DNA from: Sediminibacterium sp.
GTDB lineage: Bacteria > Bacteroidota > Bacteroidia > Chitinophagales > Chitinophagaceae
Assembly: GCA_028687975.1 (NCBI GenBank)
Contig: JAQTZD010000001.1
Coordinates: 56,096 to 92,037 of the forward strand
Direction of reading: 5' to 3'
DNA: 35,942 nucleotides
Program-made: the position numbers and the translations under genes
Shown here: positions 1 to 9,108 of the stretch, in pieces
Layout: each line of letters opens with the position of its first letter
Numbering within the stretch: position 1 is the stretch's first letter
Notes under the pieces: model-generated
The model's input: the letters and a program-made list of their open reading frames with translations, nothing else
Told to the model about the DNA's origin: nothing
Database searches by the model: none

Positions 1-2000
1 CGGTCGTCGCAACCTACCCATCCGCCTGCAAGGTATTGTGGTGTGTATCCAATAAACCAGGCATCACTGTTGTCGTTGGTGGTTCCTGTTTTTCCGGCAA
101 TCTCCATGCCTCCCGGAGGATCATACTGCCAGATACCGGCACCTGTACCATTGGTCATTACCCCCTGCATCATCCTGATCACGGAATATGCGGTAACATC
201 ACTGATTACTTCCTTGCGCTGTGGGGTAAAGGTAGCCAGTATATTACCGTTTCTGTCTTCGATGCGGGTGATGTACATGGGTTTGGCATTAAAGCCTCTT
301 CCCGGGAACATGCTGTACCCCTGCATCATTTCGAAAAGAGAAATTTCCGTTGCACCCAGTGCGATGGAAGGGTAGGGCTCCACCTTGCTGCTGAAGTCGC
401 ATTTTTTTAGGAATTCCACAAATCGTTTTGCACCATTGTTAGCGGTATTGTCCAGTTGTTTCAGAATAAAGGCAGATGCACAGTTTCTGGATTTAGCCAG
501 CGCCAGCGCCATAGGCATAGTGCCGCCGGTACAGGTTTTTGGGGTGTTGGGTACCATTCCATAACTGCCGAAACTTTGTTGTACATCCTGTACTTCCGTA
601 TTGGGCGTAAAGCCTGCTTCTTCAATGGCAAGGCTGTACAGCAAAGGCTTGATGGTAGAACCTACCTGTCGCTTTGTATTGATATTGGCGTGATCGTATT
701 TGAATGTTTTAAAGTCTACTCCGCCAACCCATGCTTTGATCTGTCCGTTCAGCGGGTCCATTACCATGAAACCAGCCTGCAACATCTGGCGATGGTATTT
801 GATGGAATCCAGCGGGGTCATCACGGTATCCTTTCCGCGGTTGGCGTTCCAGGCAAATACCCGCATCGGAATTTGCTGATTGAATGTGGCCCTGGTTTCT
901 TCATCCGATAAACCTTCTTTCTTCAGGTTTCTCCAGCGATCCGTTTGTTTCACAATTCCTTCCAGCACATTTTCAAAACCGTTCCATGCGGTCCCTTTTT
1001 TAATATTGTCCTGCGTATTCAACAGTTTCTGCATGTAGCTGATGTGCTTGGCCACGGCCTCCTCTGCATAGAGTTGCATGCGTGGATTGATGGTGGTATA
1101 AATTTTTAAACCATCCCGGTAGAGGTCGTATGCATCTCCATTGTTCTTCCTGTGCTCCTTGCACCATTTTTTCATTTCCTCTCCCAATACCATCCTGAAA
1201 TAAGGTCCCAAACCAGTGGTTTCATCCAGTTTCTTGTAGTTCAGTTCTATTGGCTGACGCTTCAATACATCGGCTTCTGCAGCATCCAGGTACTTGTTTC
1301 GCACCATCTGGTTTAGTACGGTATTTCTTCTGTCAAGTGCCAGTTTTGGATTTCTTCTCGGATTGTAAAGGGTGGCTCCTTTGAGCATACCAATCAATAC
1401 AGCGGCTTCTTCCACATTTATGCGATCAGGTTCTTTTTGAAAGAAGGTTTTGGCCGCATTGCGGATACCATATACATTGTCGCTGTAGGCAACTGTGTTC
1501 AGATACAGGGTTATGATCTCTTCTTTGGTGAAATGTCTTTCCAGCTTAACGGCAATGATGCCTTCTTTCAGTTTTTGAAGCCCCCTCAGAATAAAGCTCT
1601 TGGTGCTCCAGTTTTCTGTGAATAGGTTCTTGGCGGTTTGCATGGTAATGGTACTGGCACCTCCCTCACTTCCCAGGTAAAAGAATGCACGGGCCAGAGA
1701 CCTGGCATCAATACCACTGTGGTCATAAAAACGTTCGTCTTCCGTAGCCACCAGTGCATTGATTACATGCTTGCTGATGTCTTTGTATTTAACATTGATC
1801 CGGTCTTCAATATAGTATTTGCCCATGAGGGTGCCGTCTTCCGCATAAACCTGACTTGCCAGGGAAGCCGATGGGTTTTCGATATCATCCAAATCGGGCA
1901 TGCTGCCGATCCATCCAAAATTCAGCATCAGCAAGAGCACAATCACAAAGGCAAAACCTCCAAAAAAAATCCGCCAAAAAATCCTAACAGGTCTGGTCAT
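1..2000 (-). CDS. Penicillin-binding protein 1A (bifunctional PG synthase), partial
   Basis: Class A penicillin-binding protein that polymerises and cross-links peptidoglycan in the periplasm. The start is the ATG at 2000; 666 residues are visible and the C-terminus lies beyond the left edge. Visible order: short cytoplasmic N-terminus, one membrane segment (about residues 9-30), GT51 glycosyltransferase with EDERFYDH (catalytic Glu about 87) and GGASTITMQ, then a transpeptidase domain with the SxxK motif GSTIKP (Ser448, Lys451), an SRN motif, and the KTG motif at 637-639. All three penicillin-binding motifs are intact, so the enzyme should be active. It lies 63 bp downstream of the SprE-like gene on the same strand and may be cotranscribed with it. 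Family assignment is firm; which paralogue (PBP1A or 1C type) rests on the overall order of motifs and is likely 1A. Confidence 0.93.
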   Translation of the reverse strand, partial: MTRPVRIFWRIFFGGFAFVIVLLLMLNFGWIGSMPDLDDIENPSASLASQVYAEDGTLMGKYYIEDRINVKYKDISKHVINALVATEDERFYDHSGIDARSLARAFFYLGSEGGASTITMQTAKNLFTENWSTKSFILRGLQKLKEGIIAVKLERHFTKEEIITLYLNTVAYSDNVYGIRNAAKTFFQKEPDRINVEEAAVLIGMLKGATLYNPRRNPKLALDRRNTVLNQMVRNKYLDAAEADVLKRQPIELNYKKLDETTGLGPYFRMVLGEEMKKWCKEHRKNNGDAYDLYRDGLKIYTTINPRMQLYAEEAVAKHISYMQKLLNTQDNIKKGTAWNGFENVLEGIVKQTDRWRNLKKEGLSDEETRATFNQQIPMRVFAWNANRGKDTVMTPLDSIKYHRQMLQAGFMVMDPLNGQIKAWVGGVDFKTFKYDHANINTKRQVGSTIKPLLYSLAIEEAGFTPNTEVQDVQQSFGSYGMVPNTPKTCTGGTMPMALALAKSRNCASAFILKQLDNTANNGAKRFVEFLKKCDFSSKVEPYPSIALGATEISLFEMMQGYSMFPGRGFNAKPMYITRIEDRNGNILATFTPQRKEVISDVTAYSVIRMMQGVMTNGTGAGIWQYDPPGGMEIAGKTGTTNDNSDAWFIGYTPQYLAGGWVGCDD

Positions 2001-2063
2001 AATACATTTCGAATAATAGGGATAAAGCTAAACAAGAGTTTTGGGATAGCGATCACAAAATGG

Positions 2064-4976
2064 TTAAAATTTATCGGGGAAGAGCCCGTGCAGGAATTCC
2101 TGATATGCTGCCACATCTTTCTTCCGGCGCAGGATTTCCAGATTAACCGGACTGATGACGCTGTACCGGTATTTGTCTGCTGTAAGCCAGGGCAGGATCC
2201 TTGATGCAGTTGCCGGTCTTGTTTTGTCTATATACGATACGGCATCTGCTGCATTTTTGAATGGCCCGATCAGCATCAGCTGAATGCTGTCGTTTAGTGC
2301 AAAAGACTGGATGACTATCTGCTGATTGTAGTATTGTTCGCGGTTGTAGCGATTAAATGCATTCCGGCCTTCACTCACAAATACCGGGTCTACACGGTTG
2401 AGGTGTAATGCCACATATTGGGTGTCGCCTGCTACAAACCGATAGGTTTCCGGAGCAGCAACCGCCGCCGGTGCAACCATGGCTGGCAGGGTTACAGGTG
2501 CGGTTGTTTTGGGCACGGCCGGCCGGGCAATGGAGTCTGGTCTGGGCAGCTCCACTTTGGTGGTGTTAGTTGGATTCAGGTCTACATTGCGGGCCACATA
2601 GTCCTCCGGCCGTTCAATTTCCAGGTTGGTGAGATAGGCTTCGATTTCTTTTCTTCTTTTGAGTACGTCCACCATAATGGCTGCTTTGGCTGCCATAGCG
2701 GATGCGGGGAACAAGCCAATGAGGTTCTGTAACCGGTCAATGGCAATACTGTCCTGCTGCAGTTTGGTGTAATAAACAGCTTCTATGTACAACAACTGTG
2801 GCGTCCAGTAGGTTTTTCCAAATTGTTGGTCTGCTTCGAGTTTCAGTTGTTTTGCCCGCTCAAAATTTCCTTCCAGGAATGTGCGGTATACAGTTTCATA
2901 TGCCTGTTCTGCTGCATCTGCTTTGTTTTTGGCGGGAAGGGCTGTAAGTTTTTTGGTGAACCTGCCCGAAGGATATTGAACAGACATCGCTTTTATGACA
3001 GAGTCTGCTTTTTTGTAAGCACCTGTTTTGTTGTAACAATCATTGAGGCGGAACAGCAATTCTTCGGAAGCCTGCATATCCGGAAACCGCCTTCTAACTT
3101 CTTCATAAGTTTCGATGGCCGCAGAATAGTTTTGTAAATAAAACTGAAACCGGTATCCGTTGTTCATCAAAGCGTTCAGGATTTTCCGGTTCGATTCCTG
3201 TAAAGAAACTGTATCCAGTGGCAGACCGGTCAGTAAGGATTCTGCGCTGAGCTCTTTTGCTGCATTGTTCTTTGCTGCTGCGTCCGGCGACTGTTCGGGA
3301 ACATCCGGGGTGGTGGTGAAGGAACGGTCTACTGCAGATTGCCTGCGCCAGTTGTCTATATTGGGCCTGCTGCCCCATCTGGCCCTGAAATCGCTCATCC
3401 CTTTTGCTTTGAGCGCACTGCTGCTGAAATAAAAATCATTTCCGGACGGCTGAAACAGATCTGCTGTAGTTGCTGCAGGAAGATTGCCTCCGAAACTAAT
3501 TTCCGATTCACTTTCCTTCAAGCCTTTTTCCTTTCTTAATTTTTTCAGCAGGGCTTTGAGATAATTGTTCCTTGCCTCCATTGGCATGGCTGCTATCAGT
3601 TGCACACTGTCTTCGTGCCGGATCAACCATATATTGGCTGCAATGGAGTCCAGCGGATCTTTGCGATGATTCACCATGGTCAGCGCCGGTTCTTTCAGTA
3701 ACGAAACCTGTATGCTGTCGTAATACGCAGCAGCGGGTACATATTTTTTTGCGGTATAGCATACATCAGCCAGCATCAGCAGGCTTTGTTGTTTGCTTGC
3801 ATCATTGTTTTCGGCATATTGTATACTTTTCAACAACCATTTTTCGGCGCCCTCCCAATTTTTCCGTTTCATTTCCAGTTCTGCAGCTGCATAGTAAATA
3901 ATGTCGCGATAGCCCTGGTATTTGTCTCTCCTGGCCATTGCCAGCAACTGGTTCAGGTTTTCCTGCAATGCATTGGGCCGGGTTGCAGCTGAAAGGCTTA
4001 CCACCCTTAACCGGGCATAGATTTCCATGAAGGGATCCCTGCTGTGCTGTATGGCGGCTTCGTACATTTTTACTGCAGCGCTGTCTTTACCTGCCTGTTC
4101 CAGCAACTGTGCGGCCAGGTATTCCCAACGGGCCCTTTCTGTTCTTCCTGTTGCATTGTTCAGGGCCTTGATCAGGAAAAATGCTGCACTGTCGTTGGCC
4201 TGTTTGCTGTATTGCAGAAAGGCCTCCATTTCGTACCAGTTGGTTTTCAGCCGTTCCGGAAACAACTTGTCTGAGCGGATGATTTCGAGCAGGGATTCTG
4301 CTTCGGTCAATTTTTTCTGTTCAATATAATTCCGGACCTGCCACAGAAAACTTTCGTTTCTGGATGGTGGCTTCGAAGAGATTTTGCTCCAGAAATTTCT
4401 TTTTTCACTCGAAGAAATACTGAATATACCATTGGTATTGCTGGCATTGCTGCCAATGGGAAGATCGTATCCTTCGTCTTTTGGTGCGTAAGCGTAGTTG
4501 ATGTAATTCAATACCATTGCCGCAGAATCAAAATCCATTCTGTGCAGATAGGCTTTGCCCAGCAACAGATAAAAACGATCTACCCAATCGCTTCTGAGAT
4601 CGTGCAGCAGGATACCTGCCGTACATTTATAAATAATGGAATCGATCTGTCCTTTGGCCGTTTCCTCCAGGCTGTAATTGTAAAAGGGGAGGAGCCGGGT
4701 ATAATCTTCTTTATGAAGCGCCTTTGCTGCTGCAATGATGCTTTCCAACTTTGCATTGGCGTTGAAATAATAATTGTATTGACTAACGGTGTTATTGTAC
4801 AACCTCCTCGGAACATTGAATTTTTTGTTCCCCGTTTTTTCGGAAGGCAATGGCCTGTTCTCAAATTTGCCGGGCTTTTTCAGCTCAATACTGGTATTGG
4901 GCTGAGATTGGGCTGTGAACCAGGCTGTGGTCAGCAGGAACAGGCAAAAGGAATGAAAAATGGTTTTTCTGTACAT
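2064..4976 (-). CDS. SprE/PorW-like TPR protein (gliding / type 9 secretion)
   Basis: A 970-residue exported protein with a signal peptide (about residues 1-25, cleavage near AQSQP) and many TPR-like helical repeats through its middle (repeated A-x-Y and W-x-x-A-x-x-W patterns, about 110-830). The N-terminal segment RRLYNNTVSQYNYYFNANAK and the C-terminal stretch after about residue 850, ending with a DVAAYQEFLHGLFPDKF-type tail, are what I recall of the SprE/PorW family, which is needed for type 9 secretion and gliding in Bacteroidota. Unlike lipoprotein members of that family I see no obvious lipobox cysteine; the signal peptide looks like type I. It is divergent from the gene at 5060 and 63 bp upstream of PBP1A. 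The family call is from remembered sequence patterns; a generic TPR protein is the alternative. Confidence 0.75.
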   Translation of the reverse strand: MYRKTIFHSFCLFLLTTAWFTAQSQPNTSIELKKPGKFENRPLPSEKTGNKKFNVPRRLYNNTVSQYNYYFNANAKLESIIAAAKALHKEDYTRLLPFYNYSLEETAKGQIDSIIYKCTAGILLHDLRSDWVDRFYLLLGKAYLHRMDFDSAAMVLNYINYAYAPKDEGYDLPIGSNASNTNGIFSISSSEKRNFWSKISSKPPSRNESFLWQVRNYIEQKKLTEAESLLEIIRSDKLFPERLKTNWYEMEAFLQYSKQANDSAAFFLIKALNNATGRTERARWEYLAAQLLEQAGKDSAAVKMYEAAIQHSRDPFMEIYARLRVVSLSAATRPNALQENLNQLLAMARRDKYQGYRDIIYYAAAELEMKRKNWEGAEKWLLKSIQYAENNDASKQQSLLMLADVCYTAKKYVPAAAYYDSIQVSLLKEPALTMVNHRKDPLDSIAANIWLIRHEDSVQLIAAMPMEARNNYLKALLKKLRKEKGLKESESEISFGGNLPAATTADLFQPSGNDFYFSSSALKAKGMSDFRARWGSRPNIDNWRRQSAVDRSFTTTPDVPEQSPDAAAKNNAAKELSAESLLTGLPLDTVSLQESNRKILNALMNNGYRFQFYLQNYSAAIETYEEVRRRFPDMQASEELLFRLNDCYNKTGAYKKADSVIKAMSVQYPSGRFTKKLTALPAKNKADAAEQAYETVYRTFLEGNFERAKQLKLEADQQFGKTYWTPQLLYIEAVYYTKLQQDSIAIDRLQNLIGLFPASAMAAKAAIMVDVLKRRKEIEAYLTNLEIERPEDYVARNVDLNPTNTTKVELPRPDSIARPAVPKTTAPVTLPAMVAPAAVAAPETYRFVAGDTQYVALHLNRVDPVFVSEGRNAFNRYNREQYYNQQIVIQSFALNDSIQLMLIGPFKNAADAVSYIDKTRPATASRILPWLTADKYRYSVISPVNLEILRRKKDVAAYQEFLHGLFPDKF

Positions 4977-5059
4977 AAAATCGATTAAAATTACAGTTAT
5001 TTCTCCTCTATATCAGCATAAAACCGCTTCAATCATTACCTTTAACCTGTTTTTATATT

Positions 5060-5455
5060 ATGGATAAAATTAACCCGGAAAGTACTTTCAAACGGCTGAG
5101 GAACACCTATCGGCTGGTTGTAATGAACGACGATACCTACGAGGAGATGCTCACCGTAAGATTGTCGCGGCTAAGTGTATACATTGGGCTCAGCACAATT
5201 TTTGTGTTTCTGGTAGGGCTCACCATTGCACTGATTGCCTTTACCCCGCTGAAATATTACATTCCCGGTTACGGAACCCGGGAAAGCCGTACAGCACTGC
5301 AGTTGCTGAAAATCCGCACCGATTCGCTGGAACAGGCCATTCATTATAAAGAGCAATACCTGGAAGGCGTAAAAAAAGTATTGTCCGGTGATGTGCAGAC
5401 CACGCTGGATACTGTTCCGCTGGCCATGCCAAAAGTGGAATCTTCCAACGATTAA
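5060..5455 (+). CDS. Single-pass membrane protein resembling the N-terminus of an M23 peptidase
   Basis: A 131-residue protein: cytoplasmic N-terminus (about 1-45, with YRLVVMNDDTYEE), one hydrophobic membrane segment (about 47-70), then a periplasmic tail with a short helical stretch. The motif series YRLVV-N-DT-EE, IAFTPLKYYIPGYG matches what I recall of the N-terminal anchor of M23 metallopeptidases that lie next to sprE in other Bacteroidota, but no peptidase domain (no HxxxD or HxH motif) follows. There is a clean stop, so it looks like a short version and not a broken gene. First of three plus-strand genes (23 bp to the next). Function unknown; an envelope role is inferred from context only. 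Confidence 0.8.
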   Translation: MDKINPESTFKRLRNTYRLVVMNDDTYEEMLTVRLSRLSVYIGLSTIFVFLVGLTIALIAFTPLKYYIPGYGTRESRTALQLLKIRTDSLEQAIHYKEQYLEGVKKVLSGDVQTTLDTVPLAMPKVESSND

Positions 5456-5478
5456 CCGATACGCTTCATCTAAAATTT

Positions 5479-5883
5479 ATGTTCAAAGAAAAAAGGAAAT
5501 TGTTTGTACCCTTAGTGGTGTTGATGTTGCTGGTTAATACCCTGGCCGTTCTGTTGAGCAGCAGTTTACAACAAAAACAAATAGACGAGCTGGTGGTCAT
5601 TTGCGCCAATACCCTCTTGTTTATCATCTGTGCTTCCAGTCTTTATATGCAGATCAAATCGATGAACAATTCCAATCCACATGCCATGGTGCGTGGGGTG
5701 ATGGGTTCAGTGGTGTTGAAACTGTTTGTACTGGGTACGGCCGCATTTATATATCTCTATGCTACCGGCGAAAATAAAAGTGTGAATGCGCTGTTCATCA
5801 GCATGGGACTTTATATTGTATATACCTGGCTGGAAGTGCGTATTGCCATGCGTTTAAATCCACCAAAACATGGCGGCAACTGA
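5479..5883 (+). CDS. Small four-helix membrane protein of unknown function
   Basis: A 134-residue very hydrophobic protein with four predicted membrane segments (about residues 9-28, 38-58, 71-92 and 100-122) and a basic C-terminal tail. I do not recognise a family with certainty; size and topology recall AtpI-like or other small ATP-synthase-associated proteins of Bacteroidota, but no atp genes are present here. It sits 23 bp after the preceding membrane protein and its last 14 nucleotides overlap the start of the SprT-like gene, so the three are probably cotranscribed and the last two translationally coupled. Confidence 0.8.
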   Translation: MFKEKRKLFVPLVVLMLLVNTLAVLLSSSLQQKQIDELVVICANTLLFIICASSLYMQIKSMNNSNPHAMVRGVMGSVVLKLFVLGTAAFIYLYATGENKSVNALFISMGLYIVYTWLEVRIAMRLNPPKHGGN

Positions 5884-6508
5884 GCATCCCCTGAAAGAGC
5901 TGGCCCGCTTTTTACCCGAAGGCAGTTTTGACCAGGTGGTGAGTATCCTTCATTTATACAAAGTACATCTGACCATTGCCAGGGAGCGAAAATCGGTACT
6001 GGGCGATTACCGGCATGCACACCGGGGAAGCAATCACCGGATTAGTGTAAACGGCAACCTGAATCCGTATGAATTCCTGATTACCCTTTTGCATGAACTG
6101 GCCCACCTCCTCACTTTTGAGCAGTATGGCAATCGCGTGGAGTCTCATGGAAAAGAGTGGAAATTCCTGTATGGAAAGTTGCTGGCTTCCTTTATTGAGC
6201 TGGGCGTATTTCCGCCTGATGTGGAACGGGCGCTTCAAAAAACCTTACATGCACCGGCTGCTACCGCCAATGGCGAAACCGCATTGCTCACGGTGCTCCG
6301 CAAATACAACCAAAATAACCGGGAAGGTTACCATTTATTGTCTGCACTTCCGGAAGGAGCTTTGTTCATGACCGAGAACGGGAAAATTTTTCGCAAAGGC
6401 GTATTGCGCAGAAAGCGCTATGCCTGCGTAGAGTTGCGCTCCGGCCTGCACTACACCGTAAGCGCCATCACCGAAGTACGCCTGGTAGAACTGAATTCAT
6501 TTGGTTAA
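5870..6508 (+). CDS. SprT-like zinc metalloprotease domain protein
   Basis: A 212-residue cytoplasmic protein (no signal peptide). The zinc-binding HExxH motif is present as LLHELAHLL (His75, Glu76, His79), and the SHGKEW segment supplies a likely third ligand, His93, as in SprT-like/SPRTN-type proteins. The remaining C-terminal 110 residues carry no cysteine zinc ribbon, in contrast to many SprT proteins, but a beta-rich tail. Overlap with the upstream membrane gene (stop at 5881-5883, start at 5870) suggests coupling. SprT-like proteases act on DNA-protein crosslinks in eukaryotes; the bacterial role is not established and I do not assign one here. Confidence 0.88.
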   Translation: MAATEHPLKELARFLPEGSFDQVVSILHLYKVHLTIARERKSVLGDYRHAHRGSNHRISVNGNLNPYEFLITLLHELAHLLTFEQYGNRVESHGKEWKFLYGKLLASFIELGVFPPDVERALQKTLHAPAATANGETALLTVLRKYNQNNREGYHLLSALPEGALFMTENGKIFRKGVLRRKRYACVELRSGLHYTVSAITEVRLVELNSFG

Positions 6509-6556
6509 ACAGCTTTACTTCCGCATCAGTTTGAAACAGGATGATAAAAATAAAAA

Positions 6557-6582
6557 GGTCCGTAACAGTTGTGTTACGGACC
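6557..6582 (-). terminator. Intrinsic terminator of sucC
   Basis: A perfect 11-bp inverted repeat, GGTCCGTAACA / TGTTACGGACC with loop GTTG. Read on the minus strand it is followed by TTTTTATTTTTATC (6556-6543), so it terminates sucC. The plus side has no T-tract, so it would not efficiently stop transcription coming from the SprT-like gene. Confidence 0.88.
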
Positions 6583-6607
6583 CTGAAATGTTGATCGGAT
6601 TATTTAA

Positions 6608-7819
6608 TTAAGCTACAGCCTGCTTAACCAGTGCAGCCGCTTCACTCAGCTGAATGGCAGACTGTACTTTCAGTCCGCTTTCGTCGATGAGTTTTTTGGC
6701 TTCCACTGCATTGGTACCTTGTAAACGTACAATAATCGGAATATTGATGTTGCCGAGTTTGTTATAGGCTTCAATTACCCCGGCAGCAACGCGGTCGCAA
6801 CGTACAATACCACCAAAGATGTTGATCAGGATTGCTTTTACGTTCGGATCCTTCATGATGATGCGGAAACCGGCTTCTACTGTTTGTGCATTGGCAGTAC
6901 CGCCTACATCCAGGAAGTTGGCAGGTTCGCCACCACTCAGTTTAATCATGTCCATGGTAGCCATCGCCAAACCGGCGCCGTTTACCATACATCCCACATT
7001 ACCGTCCAGTTTCACAAAGTTCAGGTTGTACTGACCTGCTTCTACTTCTGTAGGATCTTCTTCAGTAATATCTCTTAAAGAGGCTACATCCGGATGACGC
7101 ATCAGCGCATTGTCGTCGATGTTCATCTTACAGTCTACCGCAATGATTTTTTCATCACTGGTTTTGAACAGCGGGTTGATTTCGAGCATGCCGCAATCCA
7201 GTCCTACGTAGGCTTTGTAGAGGTTGGTTACAAATTTTACACAGTTTTTGAATGCTTCACCGCTCAATCCCAGGTTGAAAGCAATTTTTCTAGCCTGGAA
7301 TCCCTGTAAACCACCTGCGGGGTGTACCCACTCTTTAAATATTTTTTCTGGAGTCTTGTGTGCTACTTCTTCAATATCCATACCACCCTCAGTGCTGTAC
7401 ATCACCACGTTCATTCCTTTTGCGCGATCCAGCAAAATAGAGAGATAAAACTCTTTCACGGGGTTAGGGCCGGGATAATATACATCCTGGGCAATCAGGA
7501 TCTTACTCACTTTCTTACCTGCAGGGCCGGTTTGGATGGTGACCAACGTACCGCCAAGGATATTTTTGGCAATATTGGTAATGTCTTCTGCACTTTTGGC
7601 TACAGCCACACCACGCTGCTCGGTTCCTTCAATTTTACCCTTACCGCGTCCACCGGCGTGTATCTGGGCTTTCACTACGGCAAAATTATTGCCTGTCTGT
7701 GTCTTAATCTGGCGATATGCTTCCTCAGCTGCCATTACGGTATCTACCGCAATACCCTCCTGGGTGGGGACATTGTATTTACTGAGTAATTCTTTGGCCT
7801 GGTACTCATGGAGATTCAT
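6608..7819 (-). CDS. sucC: Succinyl-CoA synthetase beta subunit (ADP-forming)
   Basis: A 403-residue TCA-cycle enzyme subunit that, with the alpha subunit SucD, interconverts succinyl-CoA and succinate with formation of a nucleoside triphosphate. It starts with the family-typical MNLHEYQAKELL, has the ATP-grasp domain (GGRGKGK near 56), the KPVN-type ligand region, and the conserved C-terminal subunit segment GGIVRCDRVAAGVI. Length agrees with the family (about 390-400). sucD is not adjacent in this window, so the two subunits are encoded apart here. It is transcribed alone, ends at a strong terminator (6557-6582) and is divergent from yceI. A TATCTTCG element at 7837-7844 on its strand could be its -7 box. 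Confidence 0.97.
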   Translation of the reverse strand: MNLHEYQAKELLSKYNVPTQEGIAVDTVMAAEEAYRQIKTQTGNNFAVVKAQIHAGGRGKGKIEGTEQRGVAVAKSAEDITNIAKNILGGTLVTIQTGPAGKKVSKILIAQDVYYPGPNPVKEFYLSILLDRAKGMNVVMYSTEGGMDIEEVAHKTPEKIFKEWVHPAGGLQGFQARKIAFNLGLSGEAFKNCVKFVTNLYKAYVGLDCGMLEINPLFKTSDEKIIAVDCKMNIDDNALMRHPDVASLRDITEEDPTEVEAGQYNLNFVKLDGNVGCMVNGAGLAMATMDMIKLSGGEPANFLDVGGTANAQTVEAGFRIIMKDPNVKAILINIFGGIVRCDRVAAGVIEAYNKLGNINIPIIVRLQGTNAVEAKKLIDESGLKVQSAIQLSEAAALVKQAVA

Positions 7820-7881
7820 AATCGGAACAATTTTTGCGAAGATAAGCGAAACCGAAATGCGGAATTAATACTTTTAAATTG

Positions 7882-7910
7882 TTGTTGTAACATTAATTCC
7901 CTTATTTTTG
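7882..7910 (+). promoter_or_regulatory. Bacteroidota-type promoter of yceI
   Basis: A -7 box TATTTTTG (7903-7910, perfect TAnnTTTG) is preceded 18 bp upstream by TTG (7882-7884) as the -33 element. This predicts a transcription start near 7915 and a leader of about 30 nt before the ATG at 7945. Confidence 0.7.
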
Positions 7911-7944
7911 TAAAGTCATTATCAAACTAAACCAATTAAACACC

Positions 7945-8517
7945 ATGAAAAAAATCGTTTTTGCGCTGTTGGGAACAGCATTTGTAGCGGGTTTGTATTC
8001 TTTCTCTCCAGTTAAATCTGTAAAGGAAGTGGTAACCTATTCAGTAGATGCTTCAAAGAGCCGTGTAGACTGGGTTGGCTCCAAGAAAAATGATTTCCAC
8101 ACTGGTTACTTCACTGTAAAAAGCGGATCTGTACAAGTAGACGGCGGTAAATTAACCGGCGGTGAATTTGTAATTGATCTGGCTAACGTAAAAGTAACGG
8201 ATGGCGCTGGTGAAAAACTGGCCGGACACCTGAAATCTGCTGATTTCTTTGATGTAGCCAAGTTTAGCGAAGCTACTTACACCATCACCGGAGTAAGCTA
8301 CACCAACGAAAGTACAGCTACCATCAACGGTACCCTGAACCTGAAAGGTGCTGCTTTGCCTGTAGGCTTCACTGCAGCAATCCGCAGTGCAAATGAAAAA
8401 GGTTTCTTTGCAGAAGCTTTCTTCAGCCTCGACAGAACCTTGTTTGGTGTGAACTACGGTATCGGTAACGTAGCGAAAGATGTACAGATTGCAGTGCACC
8501 TGTACGGTAAGAAGTAA
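7945..8517 (+). CDS. YceI-family periplasmic lipid-binding-like protein
   Basis: A 190-residue exported protein: signal peptide about residues 1-22, then one YceI beta-barrel domain (about 30-188) of the lipocalin-like type that binds polyisoprenoid or similar lipids in characterised members. Visible family features are the SRVDWVGSK start, GYFTVKSGSV, and the conserved DFFDVAKFSEATYTITG segment. The length fits the family. It is a single-gene unit with its own promoter and a hairpin terminator at 8540. Codon use is biased to frequent codons, suggesting good expression. The ligand cannot be read from the sequence. Confidence 0.93.
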   Translation: MKKIVFALLGTAFVAGLYSFSPVKSVKEVVTYSVDASKSRVDWVGSKKNDFHTGYFTVKSGSVQVDGGKLTGGEFVIDLANVKVTDGAGEKLAGHLKSADFFDVAKFSEATYTITGVSYTNESTATINGTLNLKGAALPVGFTAAIRSANEKGFFAEAFFSLDRTLFGVNYGIGNVAKDVQIAVHLYGKK

Positions 8518-8539
8518 TTTCAACTCCCCCAATAATGGA

Positions 8540-8575
8540 AAAGTCCTGTTTCGGTATCTGCCGGAACGGGACTTT
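8540..8575 (+). terminator. Hairpin terminator after yceI
   Basis: A 15-bp stem, AAAGTCCTGTTTCGG / CCGGAACGGGACTTT with two G-U pairs and loop TATCTG, 22 bp after the yceI stop. The downstream T-tract is imperfect (CTGATTTTA), so strength is uncertain. It also lies just beyond the end of the minus-strand DinB-like gene. Confidence 0.7.
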
Positions 8576-8598
8576 CTGATTTTATGGGCTGTGCTAAC

Positions 8599-9108
8599 TT
8601 AGAGGTATCTTGTTTCGATCACTTCTTTGTGGTGCAGCATATGACCAAAGATGATGAATCCAATTGCCAGCGCTGTTGTTCTGTGGGCATTGGCAGTTCC
8701 GGCATTGTTGAGCTGCGCTTCAGTGAAGGAATGCAGTAAGAGATCGGTGGATTTTCGCAGAGCTAGAAATTCTTGCTTCAGCGACTCAAAACTTCTGGAA
8801 GAAGCATCCGCCTGAAGTGCGTAAGTATTCTCGTCAAATCCCGGAAGCGGAGTGTTGTCTTTGCGTGCAAGCCGGAGTATTCTGTAGCTCATGATCCGCT
8901 CTGTATCTATCACATGCTGCAGCAGATCTTTCAGGCTCCATTTGCCCGTTTCGTAACGGTAATCGGCTTTTGCTTCCGGCAAACTGCTGTAGAAGCTGTT
9001 CAGCTCTTCTGCATGCCGCTCAATGGCTTCTCGAAGGCTGTTCCCCTGTACTTTTTGTACATAATTTTCATAAAAATTTCCATAATCTCCGGGTTGAGGT
9101 CGGGCCAT
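8599..9108 (-). CDS. DinB-family (DUF664-like) metalloprotein
   Basis: A 169-residue four-helix DinB/YfiT-type protein. Likely metal ligands are His65 (LLQHVIDTER) and the HxxxH pair His156/His160 (FGHMLHHKEV). The start is the ATG at 9108, whose A is the last base of the stop codon of the subtilase (TAATG overlap), so the longer frame upstream of it is not coding and translation is likely coupled to that gene. DinB-fold proteins include bacillithiol and mycothiol transferases and enzymes of unknown substrate; nothing here says which thiol or substrate. Confidence 0.9.
   Translation of the reverse strand: MARPQPGDYGNFYENYVQKVQGNSLREAIERHAEELNSFYSSLPEAKADYRYETGKWSLKDLLQHVIDTERIMSYRILRLARKDNTPLPGFDENTYALQADASSRSFESLKQEFLALRKSTDLLLHSFTEAQLNNAGTANAHRTTALAIGFIIFGHMLHHKEVIETRYL

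Noticed and set aside
4027..4329. Several plus-strand frames across the SprE-like gene.
   Set aside because: They are shadows of the minus-strand gene, without family features.
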